64,000 nucleotides of DNA from Ceratobasidium sp. AG-K (taxonomy: Eukaryota; Basidiomycota; Agaricomycetes; Cantharellales; Ceratobasidiaceae), in contig JAWNGF010000012.1 of NCBI GenBank assembly GCA_037039685.1, forward strand, positions 248,001 through 312,000, in the 5' to 3' direction. This document shows, in pieces, positions 1 through 11,648 of the stretch (positions are counted from its first letter, which is position 1; every line of letters starts with the position of its first letter). The notes beneath the pieces are model-generated. The model searched no databases, had not been told where the DNA came from, and saw nothing but the letters and a program-made list of their open reading frames with translations. The position numbers and the translations under genes are program-made.

Positions 1-1
1 T

Positions 2-1463
2 GTTACTCCGGCCAACAAGATCGGCCCCCCATACAAAAAACTTCAGCTGTACATTGACGAGCGACTTCGGGCGGGTGTTGAGGCAAAGCAGGTCCCAAAT
101 GCTGATGAAGCATATCCAGCCCCCATGGCGGTATCATCCATTGCCAAAACCTCGACTGTCCGATTTACCAAATTCTCCACCCCCGGGCCACTTCTTGCGT
201 TATACAAACGTCAGCAGGAACTTGTTAAAAACGATCCTCATAAAGCCCGCCCGCTTCTCTTTGCCACCGACACCCCAGTCGAATATCTGCTTACTGGAGT
301 TGGGTATCCTTTCCCACCAAGTTTTGGCAAGGAAAAGTCGATCAAGTATATTCGGTCATCGCGATACACGGACCTTCCCGTTGGAAAGAATACCAAAATT
401 ATTCTATGTGCTGGAGCGTTCCCAAATACTACTCTCGTACTTAACAGTTTCCCAGAGATGATAGCTCCAGGGCAAACAGTTACTGGCCACTTCTTGAGTC
501 ACATTGTTGGCCGGGTCAAGCGAACTGCATTCGATAAGCTTGATGGCGATAGTATCGAGATTGGAGCCGAATATCTAGCTGGAAAACACCCCACGAACCA
601 TCTACAGTACCATATACAAGTCACTGCAATTACTTCCCCAGATCCCGATCAAGACGCCGAAGATGCAGCTCGTTTCTGTCCCGTGAGCTTCTCTATCCGG
701 TTTGCTCCTCCACGCTTTTTAATCCTCAAAATGATTTCAGGACTATGCAGCCGCAGCAAGTGATGCTCAGCTCCGGGGTAATTCTAACCAATATGTCATC
801 TTTGGTATGTTGACGATCCTATTGTTAACTTGGCTCCAAGTTAATAGACAAATCCAGTCTGCGCAACACTTGGCGAATTGAGTGAAAATAACAAGGAATC
901 ATACTTCCGACGGAACGAAAACAGCGCCAGCAAAGATCCGACGGCCAATTGTGTCCTCCAGGTGGTACTTAACAAGGACGACGAAGCACTTTGGGACATC
1001 ATGGATGAGGCTACGTACAAGGCGATTGAGGTTATGGCTGGAGCAGGAAATGAGATCGAGTGGTGGCATCAGCCAAAAGGTTCCGACACGGGGGAGTGGA
1101 AACCAAACCGTCCCGGACACGATACAATTCGCATGGAGGGAATTGTCCATGAGGCAGGGTTGCTGCCTGTTGGGCCAGATACGGACAAGAAGGCGTGTGT
1201 GGACGAAAATTATAAGCTCAAGGGTGTGAACAATGTGGTGAGTGTTGATTTACACACTATATGCGCGGTGGATTGATGGGAGCACGTTAGTATGTGACCG
1301 GCGCAGCGATTTTCCCTACCTCTGGATCTTGGTGAGTGCTCCGGGTATTTTATTGTGATCCTGTGTTGAAGACAGTCCAAGGAATCCGACATTGACAATG
1401 TGTGGATATGCCCAAGACCTGGCTTGCAAGCTGACGCCCCAAGCCGAGAGCAAAGCCTACTAA
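2..1463 (+). CDS. GMC-family FAD-dependent oxidoreductase, 3' part (5' end outside window)
   Basis: The reading frame is open from base 2, so the N-terminal FAD (GxGxxG) domain lies to the left of the window. Visible exons by splice consensus and frame: 2-682, 741-804, 858-1237, 1291-1331 and 1382-1463. The end reads VTGAAIFPTSGSW joined to NPT and a short tail ending in KAY; the Asn of the WNPT motif is the usual second active-site residue of GMC oxidases, and HEAG near base 1150 may carry the catalytic His. These enzymes oxidise alcohols or sugars with FAD, often outside the cell. Tryptophan-rich stretch WWHQPKG and the WNPT ending recall pyranose 2-oxidase, but I cannot assign the substrate. 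It ends about 195 bp from the convergent neighbour. Confidence 0.85.
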
Positions 1464-1658
1464 GTCAACTGTACGGGTAGCCGGAAGCACTAGACCTAGT
1501 GCGTAGTGTGTATTTCCTCATGAAATAAACTTGTAAATGAAACGGTAAATTTGAACAAACGTAATAGTTTTCAGCGAAGAGTTGAATAGCAGTACATATT
1601 TCAAGTAAATCATGCCCAGTAATCCCGGAATACCAACAATAAAATAATGGAGTGTGAA

Positions 1659-2471
1659 CTAGCACTCTGACCTTTCACCGAGAAGTTGAAGAAGCTTGTT
1701 CACCTTATCTTCCAGTCTCACAACCCTAATACTTCCATCGAACAATGGATTAGCCTACCATCACTACAGCATTGAAGACACGACGTACTTTGTATGTTCG
1801 GAATTGACGGAAATCGACGCGTTGACTTTTAGCTTTGGTTTTGCCCTGATGTAAGTGTATATTTTCGTAGCGAGTGGCTCAGACGAACACACCAAGTATA
1901 ATTGATAAATGCTCTCGCCCTCCGTACTTAGCTTTCTCAACTCTTCCGTGATCTTCGAAGCCATGAGCCACCTTTGGAGGAATGTTTGGTCATTGATGTC
2001 ATGAATTTGTGATACTAGTTTTTGATAGGCGCTGAGGGATGATTGGGTTAAGGTCAGCGTCTCTTATGCACAATCGGTTAAATTGAACATATAAACACAC
2101 CAAGCTAGTGCCATCGTCTGCGGAGTGGGGCCCCCCTTTTCCTTTTCCATTGTTATCAGTGGCTGAACCCGATTGTTTAGTGTGGCGATAAGATCAAGCC
2201 CACAACGCTCATTTGATCGAAGCTGTCGCCTGGCCCATTCAGCGTCGTCGAACGCATAGGCTGAGAGGCCTACCTGTGCTGTCAAGCCCTGCCATGCAAT
2301 GTACCAGCTAGCGACGAGCGTGAACGTTGTCTGACAGAACGTGACAAAAGCAAGTATATCAAATGGTGCTGGAAGATCACCAAACCCTGGGACGGGGATG
2401 GTGCCGTTTGTTGAGTTGAAACCAATAGGAAACTGTGGGAGATGCGGCATAGTATCACCTAGAGGGGCCAT
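1659..2471 (-). CDS. Unrecognised ~190-residue protein, tandem copy 1
   Basis: Family not recognised. I built five exons by comparison with the second copy at 2866-3657; every intron has GT and AG ends and falls at the same place in both. The protein starts MAPLGD (an in-frame Met at 2513 is also possible, but 2471 aligns with the start of copy 2). It has a Pro/Gly-rich N-terminus with an FNSTNGT sequon-like stretch, one hydrophobic segment around residues 38-60 (DILAFVTFCQTTFTLVASWY), then charged helices, and ends in a leucine heptad stretch (LEDKVNKLLQLLGE) likely to coil. No signal peptide or catalytic motif is evident. A small membrane-attached or coiled-coil protein is an inference only. 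Confidence 0.6.
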
Positions 2472-2865
2472 CGTGGGAGAGGAGGACGGGTGGATGTTCT
2501 TCAATCGGCACAAGACTTAAGAAGGTGTGTGCTTTTCCGGCAACGTGGTAGCGCTTATGATCTGACATAGCATGCACCGGTGGTTGCTCGCCCCTTGCAG
2601 CCTGTGCATCGTTTAAACGCCCAAGAAGACCGGTGGAATTTGTGACCTTGGAGTTCGGACAGAAATCAGTAACAAAAAGTCATTCTATGCGCAGCGGGGA
2701 TGTTGTTAGAGCGGTTTTCCAGGCTACCGTCTTACCAAGCTTGGAACAAGATACCCAATCACTCAGTAGGCCAGATAAACTCAAGATAATTATTCGGTAG
2801 AACGAAGCGTGAGGGTACATCATTAACATGCCAAACCTGAAGTAGCCATCAAATGAGACACCTTT
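2472..2865. other. Gap between the tandem paralogues
   Basis: About 394 bases hold the promoter of copy 1 and the 3' flank of copy 2. I see no open frame of note, no repeat and no RNA gene. Confidence 0.5.
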
Positions 2866-3657
2866 CTAGCCAGACTTTTCAGCTAGGAGTTCTAGAACTC
2901 TATCCATCTTTTCTTGAAGTTTTGCGACGCCGTTTCTGTAATATGCCGTATTAGCGCGATTAGGTTGATCCGAGCAACGCTGAGGTATACCTGGCGTGGT
3001 CCGCATCGGTGAAAATAGCCATGTTCACTTTAATCTAATTCATCCATAACGTTACGATCTTACGTTCCTGCTGTCTGACACATTTGGCTCACCAGATACA
3101 ACTGATAGAGCTTTTCTGCCTGTGCATTCATGTCTCTCAGTCGATCAGCGATCAACGAAGCCACAAGCCATCGTCGAAGGAACGGTTCGTTGTTCAGGGC
3201 CCGAATCTGGTATATAATGCCATCGTATGCACTGAACGATCCATGAGCATCTCCAGACGAGGAAGATGTGTCTTTAGACTGACCTGACTAGCGTTGCTGT
3301 CTGTGTGGTCGTTTCTCCCTCTTCTTTTTCAATCTCCAGAATCGACTCAGACCGGTTGTTCAATGTTGCGATGATATCCAGTCCAAGTTGTTCGTTCGCT
3401 TTCAACTACCGGGTACTGAGCTCGCGACTATTTTTTCCGATTCCAGCTGGCATGAAACTTACCCGGGCGGTGAGAGTTTGCCATGCAATGTACAGACTAC
3501 TGAAGAGAGTAAATGTCGTCTGGGAAAAGGTAAGGAGACCAAGTATGTTAAAGGGAACGGGCAAGTTGCCAAGTCCCGGGACGGGAAGTGTGCTGTTTGT
3601 CGAGTTGCTGCCGATGGGGAACTCTGGGAGGGCTGGGAGGGCGTCGGCCAGAGGCAT
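2866..3657 (-). CDS. Unrecognised ~190-residue protein, tandem copy 2
   Basis: Head-to-tail paralogue of the gene at 1659-2471. Exon 1 starts MPLADALPALPEFPIG and carries the same STNSTLPVPG and FSQTTFTL stretches. Later exons carry LGLDIIATLNNRSESI, then FLRRWLVASLIADRLRD, then IKVNMAIFTDADHA, and the last reads VAKLQEKMDRVLELLAEKSG before TAG. All segments align with copy 1 without a frameshift, so both copies look intact. Identity is modest by eye, so the duplication is not recent. Function unknown; a short hydrophobic segment and a C-terminal coiled coil are the only structural hints. Confidence 0.6.
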
Positions 3658-3962
3658 GGTGATGGGAGCTAGTAGAACACGGCACTGACAGGTCCGGCTC
3701 AGGGATTGACAGGCCGAATGAGATGGTGGAGCGCCTATTCGCTTCAGGAGACAGGCGCTTAACTCGGTAGCCGAACCGGCATTTCCTTCCGCTCGTGCAG
3801 CTCCGAGGCCGTTTCATTTGGGGGAATCATACGCAAATTCCGGTGATAGAAACAGAAGCTGAATAAATATAATGATTGTAATCACATCATGGACGGAACA
3901 CAGTATAGGTCTACATGATAGCGAATCTTCCATTGCATGAACACATGCCAGTGGATATCAAG
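3658..3962. promoter_or_regulatory. Gap upstream of tandem copy 2
   Basis: About 305 bases between the start of copy 2 and the 3' end of the DUF2235 gene. It should hold the copy 2 promoter; I see no clear TATA box. Confidence 0.35.
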
Positions 3963-6476
3963 TCAGGTGTCTTTCTTGTTCATGATCTCATCTAGGATTT
4001 TTCCCACCCACGAATCCTCGTACACAGACCTACCACCTTCATCCTTCAGCACCTCGGTACGAGTTGCGGTCTTCACGGCCTTCGCTGCCATTGCTACCAG
4101 CCCTTTGACCGCAGCCTGCTCGCTCTTCCGCTCCTTCGTGGCCTGCAGAGTATCAACCCGTTTCGGAGTGAATCCCTGCCGATAACCCCAGGTCTCCTTG
4201 ATCTCTTCCTCCAGCGGAAGTAGGGATACAAACCGATCAGGATGTTCCTCCATCCACTTGTCGGCCGCGGGGGTGCGAACTTGCTGCAGCTTGACGGAAG
4301 GATGCATTTGCTCGTGTGTGGCTGGGTCAGTTGAGGGTTCCCTCAAAGCTGTTCCAGCGAGTTTGTATATCCCGCTCTGGGAACTGTGTGGTGGTTGAGT
4401 ACCCCACTCGGCCACAGGGCGAGGGAGCGCCTTGCAATACTTGAAGTCTATTGATAACATGTCTTCGATGTTTGCCTGTGATCATGTGTCCCAAATGAAT
4501 ATGTGTGCATGCGATTGCAAAATAATCTTACGATCATCCAAATTAAGGCAATGTCCGAGAGATCGTGGTCTTGCCATCCCCCGCCAACCTGAACATTCTG
4601 GTTAGAGCACATGAATGCAAACACGGGGTCCTGCGGACTACTTACGTCCGAGTGTTGTCCAGCAAACCAAACCTGCACGAAGAACAATATCAGACGCATA
4701 TATGCCAACATACTAGCGTGACGCGTACCTGCTTAAGCTGCTGACCGCGTTCTTTCCCCTTCTTAGTCTGGTGGAATTTCGTGACTTGCTAGGTGAAACA
4801 ATCCGTAAGAATGTGCGTGAGGTATTGTCAGATTGGACTCACGAAGTCCTCTCGATCCTCGTTTAGAGACATCGCATGCAATCCGCGTTCTACATGAGGG
4901 CCAAGCAAGTTATCCGGAAAGTCGAAAAGTTGATGCATCTTCGCTGAATCGCGGGTGATGATGGATGGCAACCCCATACCTAATTGAGTGTGTAGCTAGA
5001 CAGGTGGGTTTCGGTCCTTGGTGCTACTTACTGCCAACCGTGTCCCAAACGCCAACGCATCTATACATTCGGTGGTGTTAGATCAGGGCAAACATAAGGC
5101 AAAATACACCAACTTGATTGTAAATTTATCGTGATTGAAATCAGCTCTCCGCCTTCCATCATCGCATATATCCTTGAATGGCGCGAGCGCATCGTCACAA
5201 CGCTTATTCTCTGGTCCACTTAGGTCACTTTCTATAAGATGTCGGTATCGTACAATCTCATACCTGCATCATCTTTCGCCTTGTTTTTCTTTTGCATAGC
5301 AATAAATATCTCTGCAAAAGAGTCCATCGCAGTGCGGTCCAATATTCCAATCGAGCCCTGTATATAGTCTGTTGACCAAAGCAAGTATTTATAGACAACG
5401 TGCTTACAATGAAACCGGCTACCATTCGAGCAGTATATGCACCTCTCGAAAAGCCGAACAGGAAAACCTAGAACCCAGTATCAATTATCGTACAATGCTC
5501 CATCGATACGACTCACCTCATCCCCTGGAAAGTAGTTGCTGAATAAACATGGGTCAATGTACCAGTCTTTCCATTTGATATGCTTGAAACTTACTGGGCA
5601 ATGAACGCATACGCCTCTTGCACCTTTTCCGCTACGAGATTCGAGTAAAAGTATGTTAACTATATGAGATGATAACGGCACTGGCTTACGTACCAAGAGA
5701 CGCTCCGGTAGCTCCGTCAACGTATCGTGAGTAAATATTTTGTTCGCTTCCGATTCCGGTTTGATAAAAAACAATCTGCGGGATTGGCGGGTCGCTAAAC
5801 GAAAGAAGTGTATGGGCGGCTGAGGATATAGGATGAAGTAAAGCCAACTCACAAACGGATATCCTCGTGGTTTAGACACCTAGCCAATTTCAACACATTC
5901 GAATACATCCAGGTCTGTTTCCTCAGCAGCCCATCTTGCCATGTCCCATCACAGCAAACAATGATTCTCTTTGGCGTTCGCGGTGAACGATGCACGCTAC
6001 CATGTTCGAGTGCTTTAGGCGCGGACATCTGCCTACTGGCCGCGATCTCCGAAGCCCGTCGGATTCGCGTGGGAGTGGCTGAATCGGTCGACACAAACGA
6101 ATCGGTGCCATACGAGTGTAGGGTGGCAGTGGGTGACTCGTGTACCTTGATTATACTGCTTGTCATTTCACTTGGAGCGTCTTCCAGAGTAAGAGCGCCG
6201 ACGCCACCGACATCGTCGAGGCTGTCCTGTGGTGTGGAATCGGTGTCAACCGAGGATGGATACCGTCCTGGCATATAGGCGTAATCATGCACGTAATCAT
6301 GAGATATGGCGCCAAATGAAGTGGCGTTCACATCGGTCAAAATGGCAGGAACACTTCGTGGAGTCTGGCCGTCTTGTTAACTACGTGTGATGTCGATAGG
6401 CGGGACTTACCCCCTGAGGTGAGCCAGGCGCAGTACTGGAAGTCTTTGTAGGGGAAGCCCTGGTGGGAGAAGGCAT
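3963..6476 (-). CDS. DUF2235 (Tle1-like alpha/beta-hydrolase) protein
   Basis: Multi-exon gene read leftwards from ATG at 6476 (MPSPTRASP, spliced in frame to TPRSVPAILTDVNAT). The first ~140 residues are Ser/Thr-rich and probably disordered. The catalytic domain opens with RIIVCCDGTWQDG, the DUF2235 hallmark, followed by DPPIPQIVFYQTGIG, EKVQEAYAFIAQNYFPGDE and the nucleophile elbow FLFGFSRGAYTAR, then WFAGQHSDVGGGWQDHDLSD near the C-terminal third, which supplies the Asp/His region. It ends GKILDEIMNKKDT. Bacterial relatives include T6SS phospholipases of the Tle1 group; fungal members are cytosolic proteins of unknown substrate. GFSRGA gives a GxSxG-type nucleophile, so a hydrolase is likely. 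Exact exon ends in the middle were not all resolved. Confidence 0.85.
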
Positions 6477-6722
6477 AGTGGGATCAAAAGGTGGGTGCAA
6501 ATCGAGAATAGACTTACTGCCTCCATTTATATGCTTTCCGCCCCGACCAGTATTAATTGGGAATTGATGCCGTCATAGGAGGTTCACGTAATACACTCAG
6601 CGCTTGAAGTGGCACAGCGACTTAAAAGGATGGTCTTTGATCAAGAGAAGTGATTCATATTACGGCTATAGTGGTACAATGCAATGCAGCAGAACTGACT
6701 GATCACACACGTTCGTCATGGT

Positions 6723-8723
6723 TCATCGAGCCTTTTCTTGCCGGACTTCAGGCTCGTCACTTGGCCGACGTGCGTCGTATGCCATACGAAGCAATTCGTC
6801 CATATCCAAGGGGCCTTTAAAGTGGCGTCGGCCTGAGGTCACCCATGTTGTCACCGAGATAATCTGCCGCGCGGAACAGCATCAGCGCTGCGTATGAAAC
6901 TCGACGGAGAAGAGGGGCGTACCGCGATGATTCCGAATACTACAATTGTATAATTCATGTTCGTGGGTGTTACCGGCAACTCTGGTGGAAATAAAAAAGA
7001 ATACCGTAGTAAGCGCAGCAAACGCCAATCCCACTACGTTTGCGATTGGCCCTCCAACGGGACCAAGCGTAAAGGTGGGAGGCGATGGAAGGTCAGGCGG
7101 GTTAAGCGGGCGGCGCCCACGACTCAACAGAAGTGCGACTAATGCCACAAATTCAACGAGCAAAATCTAGCGGGTAGTTCAATGGGACTTGCCTGGAATG
7201 CTATAGGAAATGTTCAACGCCACGACACTTGAGCTGAGGATGGCGTTCAGCGCGGAGCTTGAGCCGAGATAAATGCAGCCAAAGATAACGCATAGGGTGG
7301 TAGTCAAGGCCAAGGACGCAAGTGGCACCCGGAACCTCGCATTAATGCGCGCAAATATTTTAGAAAACGGTAGCCCATTATCTCGTGCGAATGCGTGGGT
7401 CATCCTCGATGCACCAGTCATGATGCCTGCACGAGACTGGCGTGAACTCGGATTAGAGCGTTCTCGATGGAACTGTGCACCTTGACCAGCGAATGCCATG
7501 CTGACTACAGGAAATACGAGAAGGCAAACTGCACCAGCTCGATTCCTCGTCGCTTGATATATGATTTCTAGCAGAGCCCCTGCTGGTGAAGCGATCACCG
7601 CGTCGACATCGGTCATGCAAAATAGTAGGACGATCAGAAAGGCGAAACTACTCGTTGCTCCAATCACGACTGCCAGTATCATGGCACGAGGGGCGTGAAT
7701 GTGCGGAGATGGCATTTCTTCAACTATGTGGCTTACGCTAGGTGGAGAGCTATCAGAACAGCCTTTAAAGCTAAAGTGGACACTCACGCATCAAACCCTG
7801 TTAACCCAAATGCACTCTGCAATAACCCAAGAATCCAAGCCACTCCATTATTCCATCCCGTCTCGTTCGTTGATGTATGTTCGAAAGACGAACTGGTCAC
7901 TTTGGTAATTCGGGGCTGCGCAGGCCAAGCACGTAATACTAATGACTATAACGCCCGTAATTGACCATGTAAGGGCGGCACAATTGATGGTGGGCAGTAA
8001 CCGTACGCCGAACGTATTGATTAGGAACGAAGCAATCATCCACGCCTCAAAAATGAGAAAGATGTGCCAACGCTCAACAACATAGTTCGGATGAAGGAGC
8101 GCAATGATCCCAGTGATAAGCGACCCACTGTACAGTAACCACATTCGGTCAGAAAGCGAGAGTAGTGAATGACGCAACTTACGCAAGACTTCCCGCAGTG
8201 GTGACAAGTGCCCACCAGCCGGTGACGGCAAACCAGCCACATACCCACGAAATGAGTGGCGCCCAGCCAGGAGGGGCCAACATTGCACTCCAGTGGTAAG
8301 GTCCGCCCGAGGTTGGATAGATGTGACCTAGGCTCGGTCATATAGAATTTACCCTCAATTTCATCAGTAGGCAACTCACATATTTCAGCTAAACTCGCGC
8401 TTAGACATAGTGCCCCTTTGGTGCTCACTACAAGCCCTCAAAGCATGGCCACCGGCCCGCCGGACGGTAACACTATGTTGAGCGATGCAGCCATGGCGGT
8501 CCATGACTACGATTGGTGACGTCAATGACACGGCAACCGAGAGGCTGAGGAAACTCACGTTCAATATTGCAAAGGCGAGCCCAATGATACTGAAAAACGA
8601 GAATTGCATCTCCATCCCATGTTGCTCTGCCCTTCGTTCCTCTGCACCAGGTATACTTGGGGACGAAGAGACGGGGACAACCGAGTTCACTCCAACGTCT
8701 TTCATACCAAACTCCGGCTTCAT
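6723..8723 (-). CDS. APC-superfamily amino-acid/choline/GABA permease
   Basis: Starts MKPEFGMKDVGVNS and proceeds through FSIIGLAFAILN, a first membrane helix typical of the yeast Hnm1/Uga4 amino acid/choline transporter group. A middle exon reads VAWILGLLQSAFGLTGFD, spliced to VSHIVEEMPSPHIHAPRAM, the family signature, followed by further hydrophobic helices, FARDNGLPFSKIFARIN and SLALTTTLCVIFGCIYLG. The C-terminus is a charged cytosolic tail ending DELLRMAYDARRPSDEPE then EVRQEKAR. The membrane segments and length (about 500 residues after splicing) match the family. It imports amino acids, GABA, choline or polyamines across the plasma or vacuolar membrane; substrate cannot be told from sequence alone. 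Confidence 0.85.
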
Positions 8724-9207
8724 ATCGACCGTCGAGGTGAGATACTGGCTTTGAATGGAAGAGACAAGTTATAGAGGAGCTTGGGCTAAGCGAGGCCGAT
8801 GCTTCGAGCCAAAGGAAATAGATAGCAGCAGTGGAAGCTCTCGCTTAGGCTCCATATTTAGCTCGCGGTGGCGCAAATTGAACGTCTTCGTTCCGGTCAA
8901 TCACCACTAAACGCTGTAATTGCCAATTGGCGAAGAAACTGCTGGGTCTGGCACGTGACTTACTGATCCAGATTTGCATACAGTACAACTTTCTATGAGA
9001 ATGTAGCTGGCAATAAGGATGCTTTAAATCCAGCCGAGGGGCTTCCAACGAGAATGTTCAAATGTAGCGGGCCGGCGCTATTATGACTTATCCCTGCCAA
9101 TCGAGAGGTCCCTAATTGTTGAAACATTCAGGAAATTCATCCAACATAGTATCGACACGCAGTTGAGAGGTGCCGAATTACTACATATGTATTGATGTAT
9201 CATACAA
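8724..9207. promoter_or_regulatory. Gap upstream of the permease
   Basis: About 484 bases between the permease start and the 3' end of the oxidase gene. It should contain the permease promoter and the oxidase polyadenylation region. No other feature seen. Confidence 0.4.
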
Positions 9208-11194
9208 CTAGGCTGTGGGTACAGCAAACCACTTGCCAAATACATTCGCAGGGTCGTACTTCTTCTTCACTTCCACAAGCCTCGGGGTATTGCTTCCGAA
9301 CCGGCGGCTGGTAAACTCGGGGTTTTGGTTTGCCTTGCGACTTTCTTCATCCAGATAGTTTACGTACCCTCCTTCGCCGACCAACTCACGAGGGAAGTGT
9401 GCGTCGCGAGAACTAATATAAGCTTGGTCGAGGTCACGTGTAACACCTGGAGCGTGCTCGGTGAATGATGGGTCTGTCCAGTTCATCAGGTACGCGAGGT
9501 TATATGTCTATATAAATCGTTCATTTAACTGAAATTGATGAGAAACCCCTAGCGAACTTACTGGATTACGGTGCACATAGGCAGTAGCATCCGATGGGAC
9601 AGATGACCACTTTGCTGGATGATAGAGCTCAAAGATAACTACCGAAGGCGAAGCCACAGGGTTTTCCGTAATTATTTTAAGCAATTGATTAAATACCTCG
9701 GTGACGAGTGGGACGGGCAGCCCCTCCGGGACAGCAGGAACAAAGTTTCCTTGAAGTAAGCGGTATGAGCCGTGGTGCGCAAATGGATCCTAGACAAGCA
9801 AACCGTAAGCAAGAACCACAGCAAAATACTCGAAATTGATTGGAAATACCTGCATACGATTGAGTTTAAGGTAGGCTGGCGATAAAACGGGTTACATTAG
9901 CGAAGGTTAATCCGGACCGGAACTCCCGGACTGACGAATGGTTTCCGACATGTTTGCTACTGGCCCGAGTTTAACAAAGCGTTCGAATTTCTTCGCGCCT
10001 TCGTCAGAGTTGCCGTTGTAAACCAGTTGAAAAACAGCCGCTGGCTAGAAAAAGATAAATTCGAAGTGAGCGAAGTACTTTCGTATACTGTAGGATGATT
10101 TACCTGTCCGGTCGGGCCGAGTCCTAGGATTAAATGGGCATTCTCCACAGGGGTACGTTCTGCAATCCAAGCATTTATCTCCGGGACAAGCTGATCTAGA
10201 GCAGGTGGGGGGAATACAAGTGCTACAGATCACTTTGTCATCAGTAAAAAACATTCAGATTCATGATAAACCATCCGACGTACTGCTTGTGTACAAGTCT
10301 GGCCGCTGGTCGTGCAGCCGGAGCACGAACTCAGTAACCACGCCAAAATTACCCCCGCCACCGCGGACTCCCCAGAACAAATCAGAGTGCTCTGACTCGG
10401 AAGCTTTGATAATATCACCGGTAGATGTAACTAGCGTCACTTCGACTAGGTTATCGATGACTAGGCCGTATTGACCACAGAGCCAGCCGAATCCACCCCC
10501 AAGAATAAGTCTACGTAGTTTACATCAGTACGAAGGGTGAGAGCATTGATTATATGAGTTTACTCACCCTCCTATACGATTTGCGTGCAACTACATTAGG
10601 TTCTAACCAACGACTACATGAAACAAGTGAACTTACCCACACCAGTGTGGCTAACGACACCAGATACGGACGCCAGACCTAGAGATTTTTTCAGCACAGC
10701 GTTTGAGTTACAGAGGTTGTGCCAACTAGCCATGTTTTATGGTCGCCTCGTCGACACCCGCCCAAAGGGACCCGCCACCGACATATGCGAGCTTTGCGGT
10801 TGGATCGACGCGCACATTGTGCATATTCGGCTGAAGGTCAATCACAAGACCCCCGTCGGAGCTCGATGCACCCGACGGCGTATGCCCGCCGCCCTGAATG
10901 AGACGAATAAGTTTAACTGGCGTTCATGTCATGATGTGACGGTAATTAGTGACCGACTTTGACTGCGATATCCAGCTTCTGCTGAGCATCGTACGGAGCC
11001 TTGCCTCGCGCAAACGCTAAGATCTGCGCGACATCTTCCGCAGTAGCTGGGCAAGTAACAACTGCGGCGGGTTTTTCAGCATTAAGTGCCCAACGCTTGT
11101 TTGAATACCCTGCATCCCCAGGGAGGTTAACCGCAGCGGAAGGCGAAAGTGCCTTACGAAGGATTTCAATAGCAGATGAATCGACGAGGGCCAT
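9208..11194 (-). CDS. BBE-type FAD-linked oxidoreductase
   Basis: Starts [16 protein letters not shown] (base 11194). Exon 1 contains [20 protein letters not shown], the FAD-binding PCMH entry; it splices to [15 protein letters not shown], whose His is the usual covalent FAD attachment site of berberine-bridge-like enzymes. Next come [31 protein letters not shown] and [17 protein letters not shown]. The last exon holds the BBE domain, with GYVNYLDEE and the ending [20 protein letters not shown]. The second Cys of bicovalent members is absent (TVSHTG-type segment), so a single flavin link is expected. One intron (10679-10730) needs GC-AG ends. The protein probably oxidises a sugar or a small alcohol or metabolite; substrate unknown. 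Confidence 0.88.
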
Positions 11195-11648
11195 TCGAGT
11201 TAGACAGTGAGATGCTGGCTTCAGTGACGTGATTATATGCGGATTCCTGGTGGCTGTGCCGACACTGGATCCGCGGCTCGCTCGGTGATGAATGATTACA
11301 TTCGGTCCATGGCGTCCGCCACACCGTACGACGAGCGGCCGCATGCCCGTGGATTTGTCAACAGAGAAGCATTTGGCCGGAGTCTTGTCCTGAACCCAAG
11401 CCGAACACTCCATAACAGTCTGGAATGTGTGCTTGGCCCATTCATTCGACACGCAAGTGCTTAACTTCACAAAGGGGTTTCGGCAAAAGCTGCGCCACAG
11501 TGAATGGAAGCGAGCCATTTTACTCGCCAAGATCGAGTGTTCTGATCCATACTCGATGCGCAGTTTACGAGTGGGATGGAGTCGCCTAGAGCCACGTGAC
11601 TTTACATCAGCGCTTCGGTCACCCCGCTGACATCATCTGACCACCTCT
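11195..11648. promoter_or_regulatory. Divergent promoter region between oxidase and CWF19
   Basis: About 454 bases separate the two divergent start codons (11194 and 11649). No TATA box stands out; a palindromic CACGTG sits at about 11594, but I cannot say it is functional. Confidence 0.4.

Noticed and set aside
2..1463. Firm call of pyranose 2-oxidase
   Set aside because: The C-terminal motifs fit GMC enzymes in general; the FAD domain and substrate loop that would decide lie outside the window.
1..11194. Secondary-metabolite gene cluster (GMC oxidase, permease, BBE oxidase)
   Set aside because: No backbone enzyme (PKS, NRPS, terpene cyclase), P450 or pathway regulator is present.
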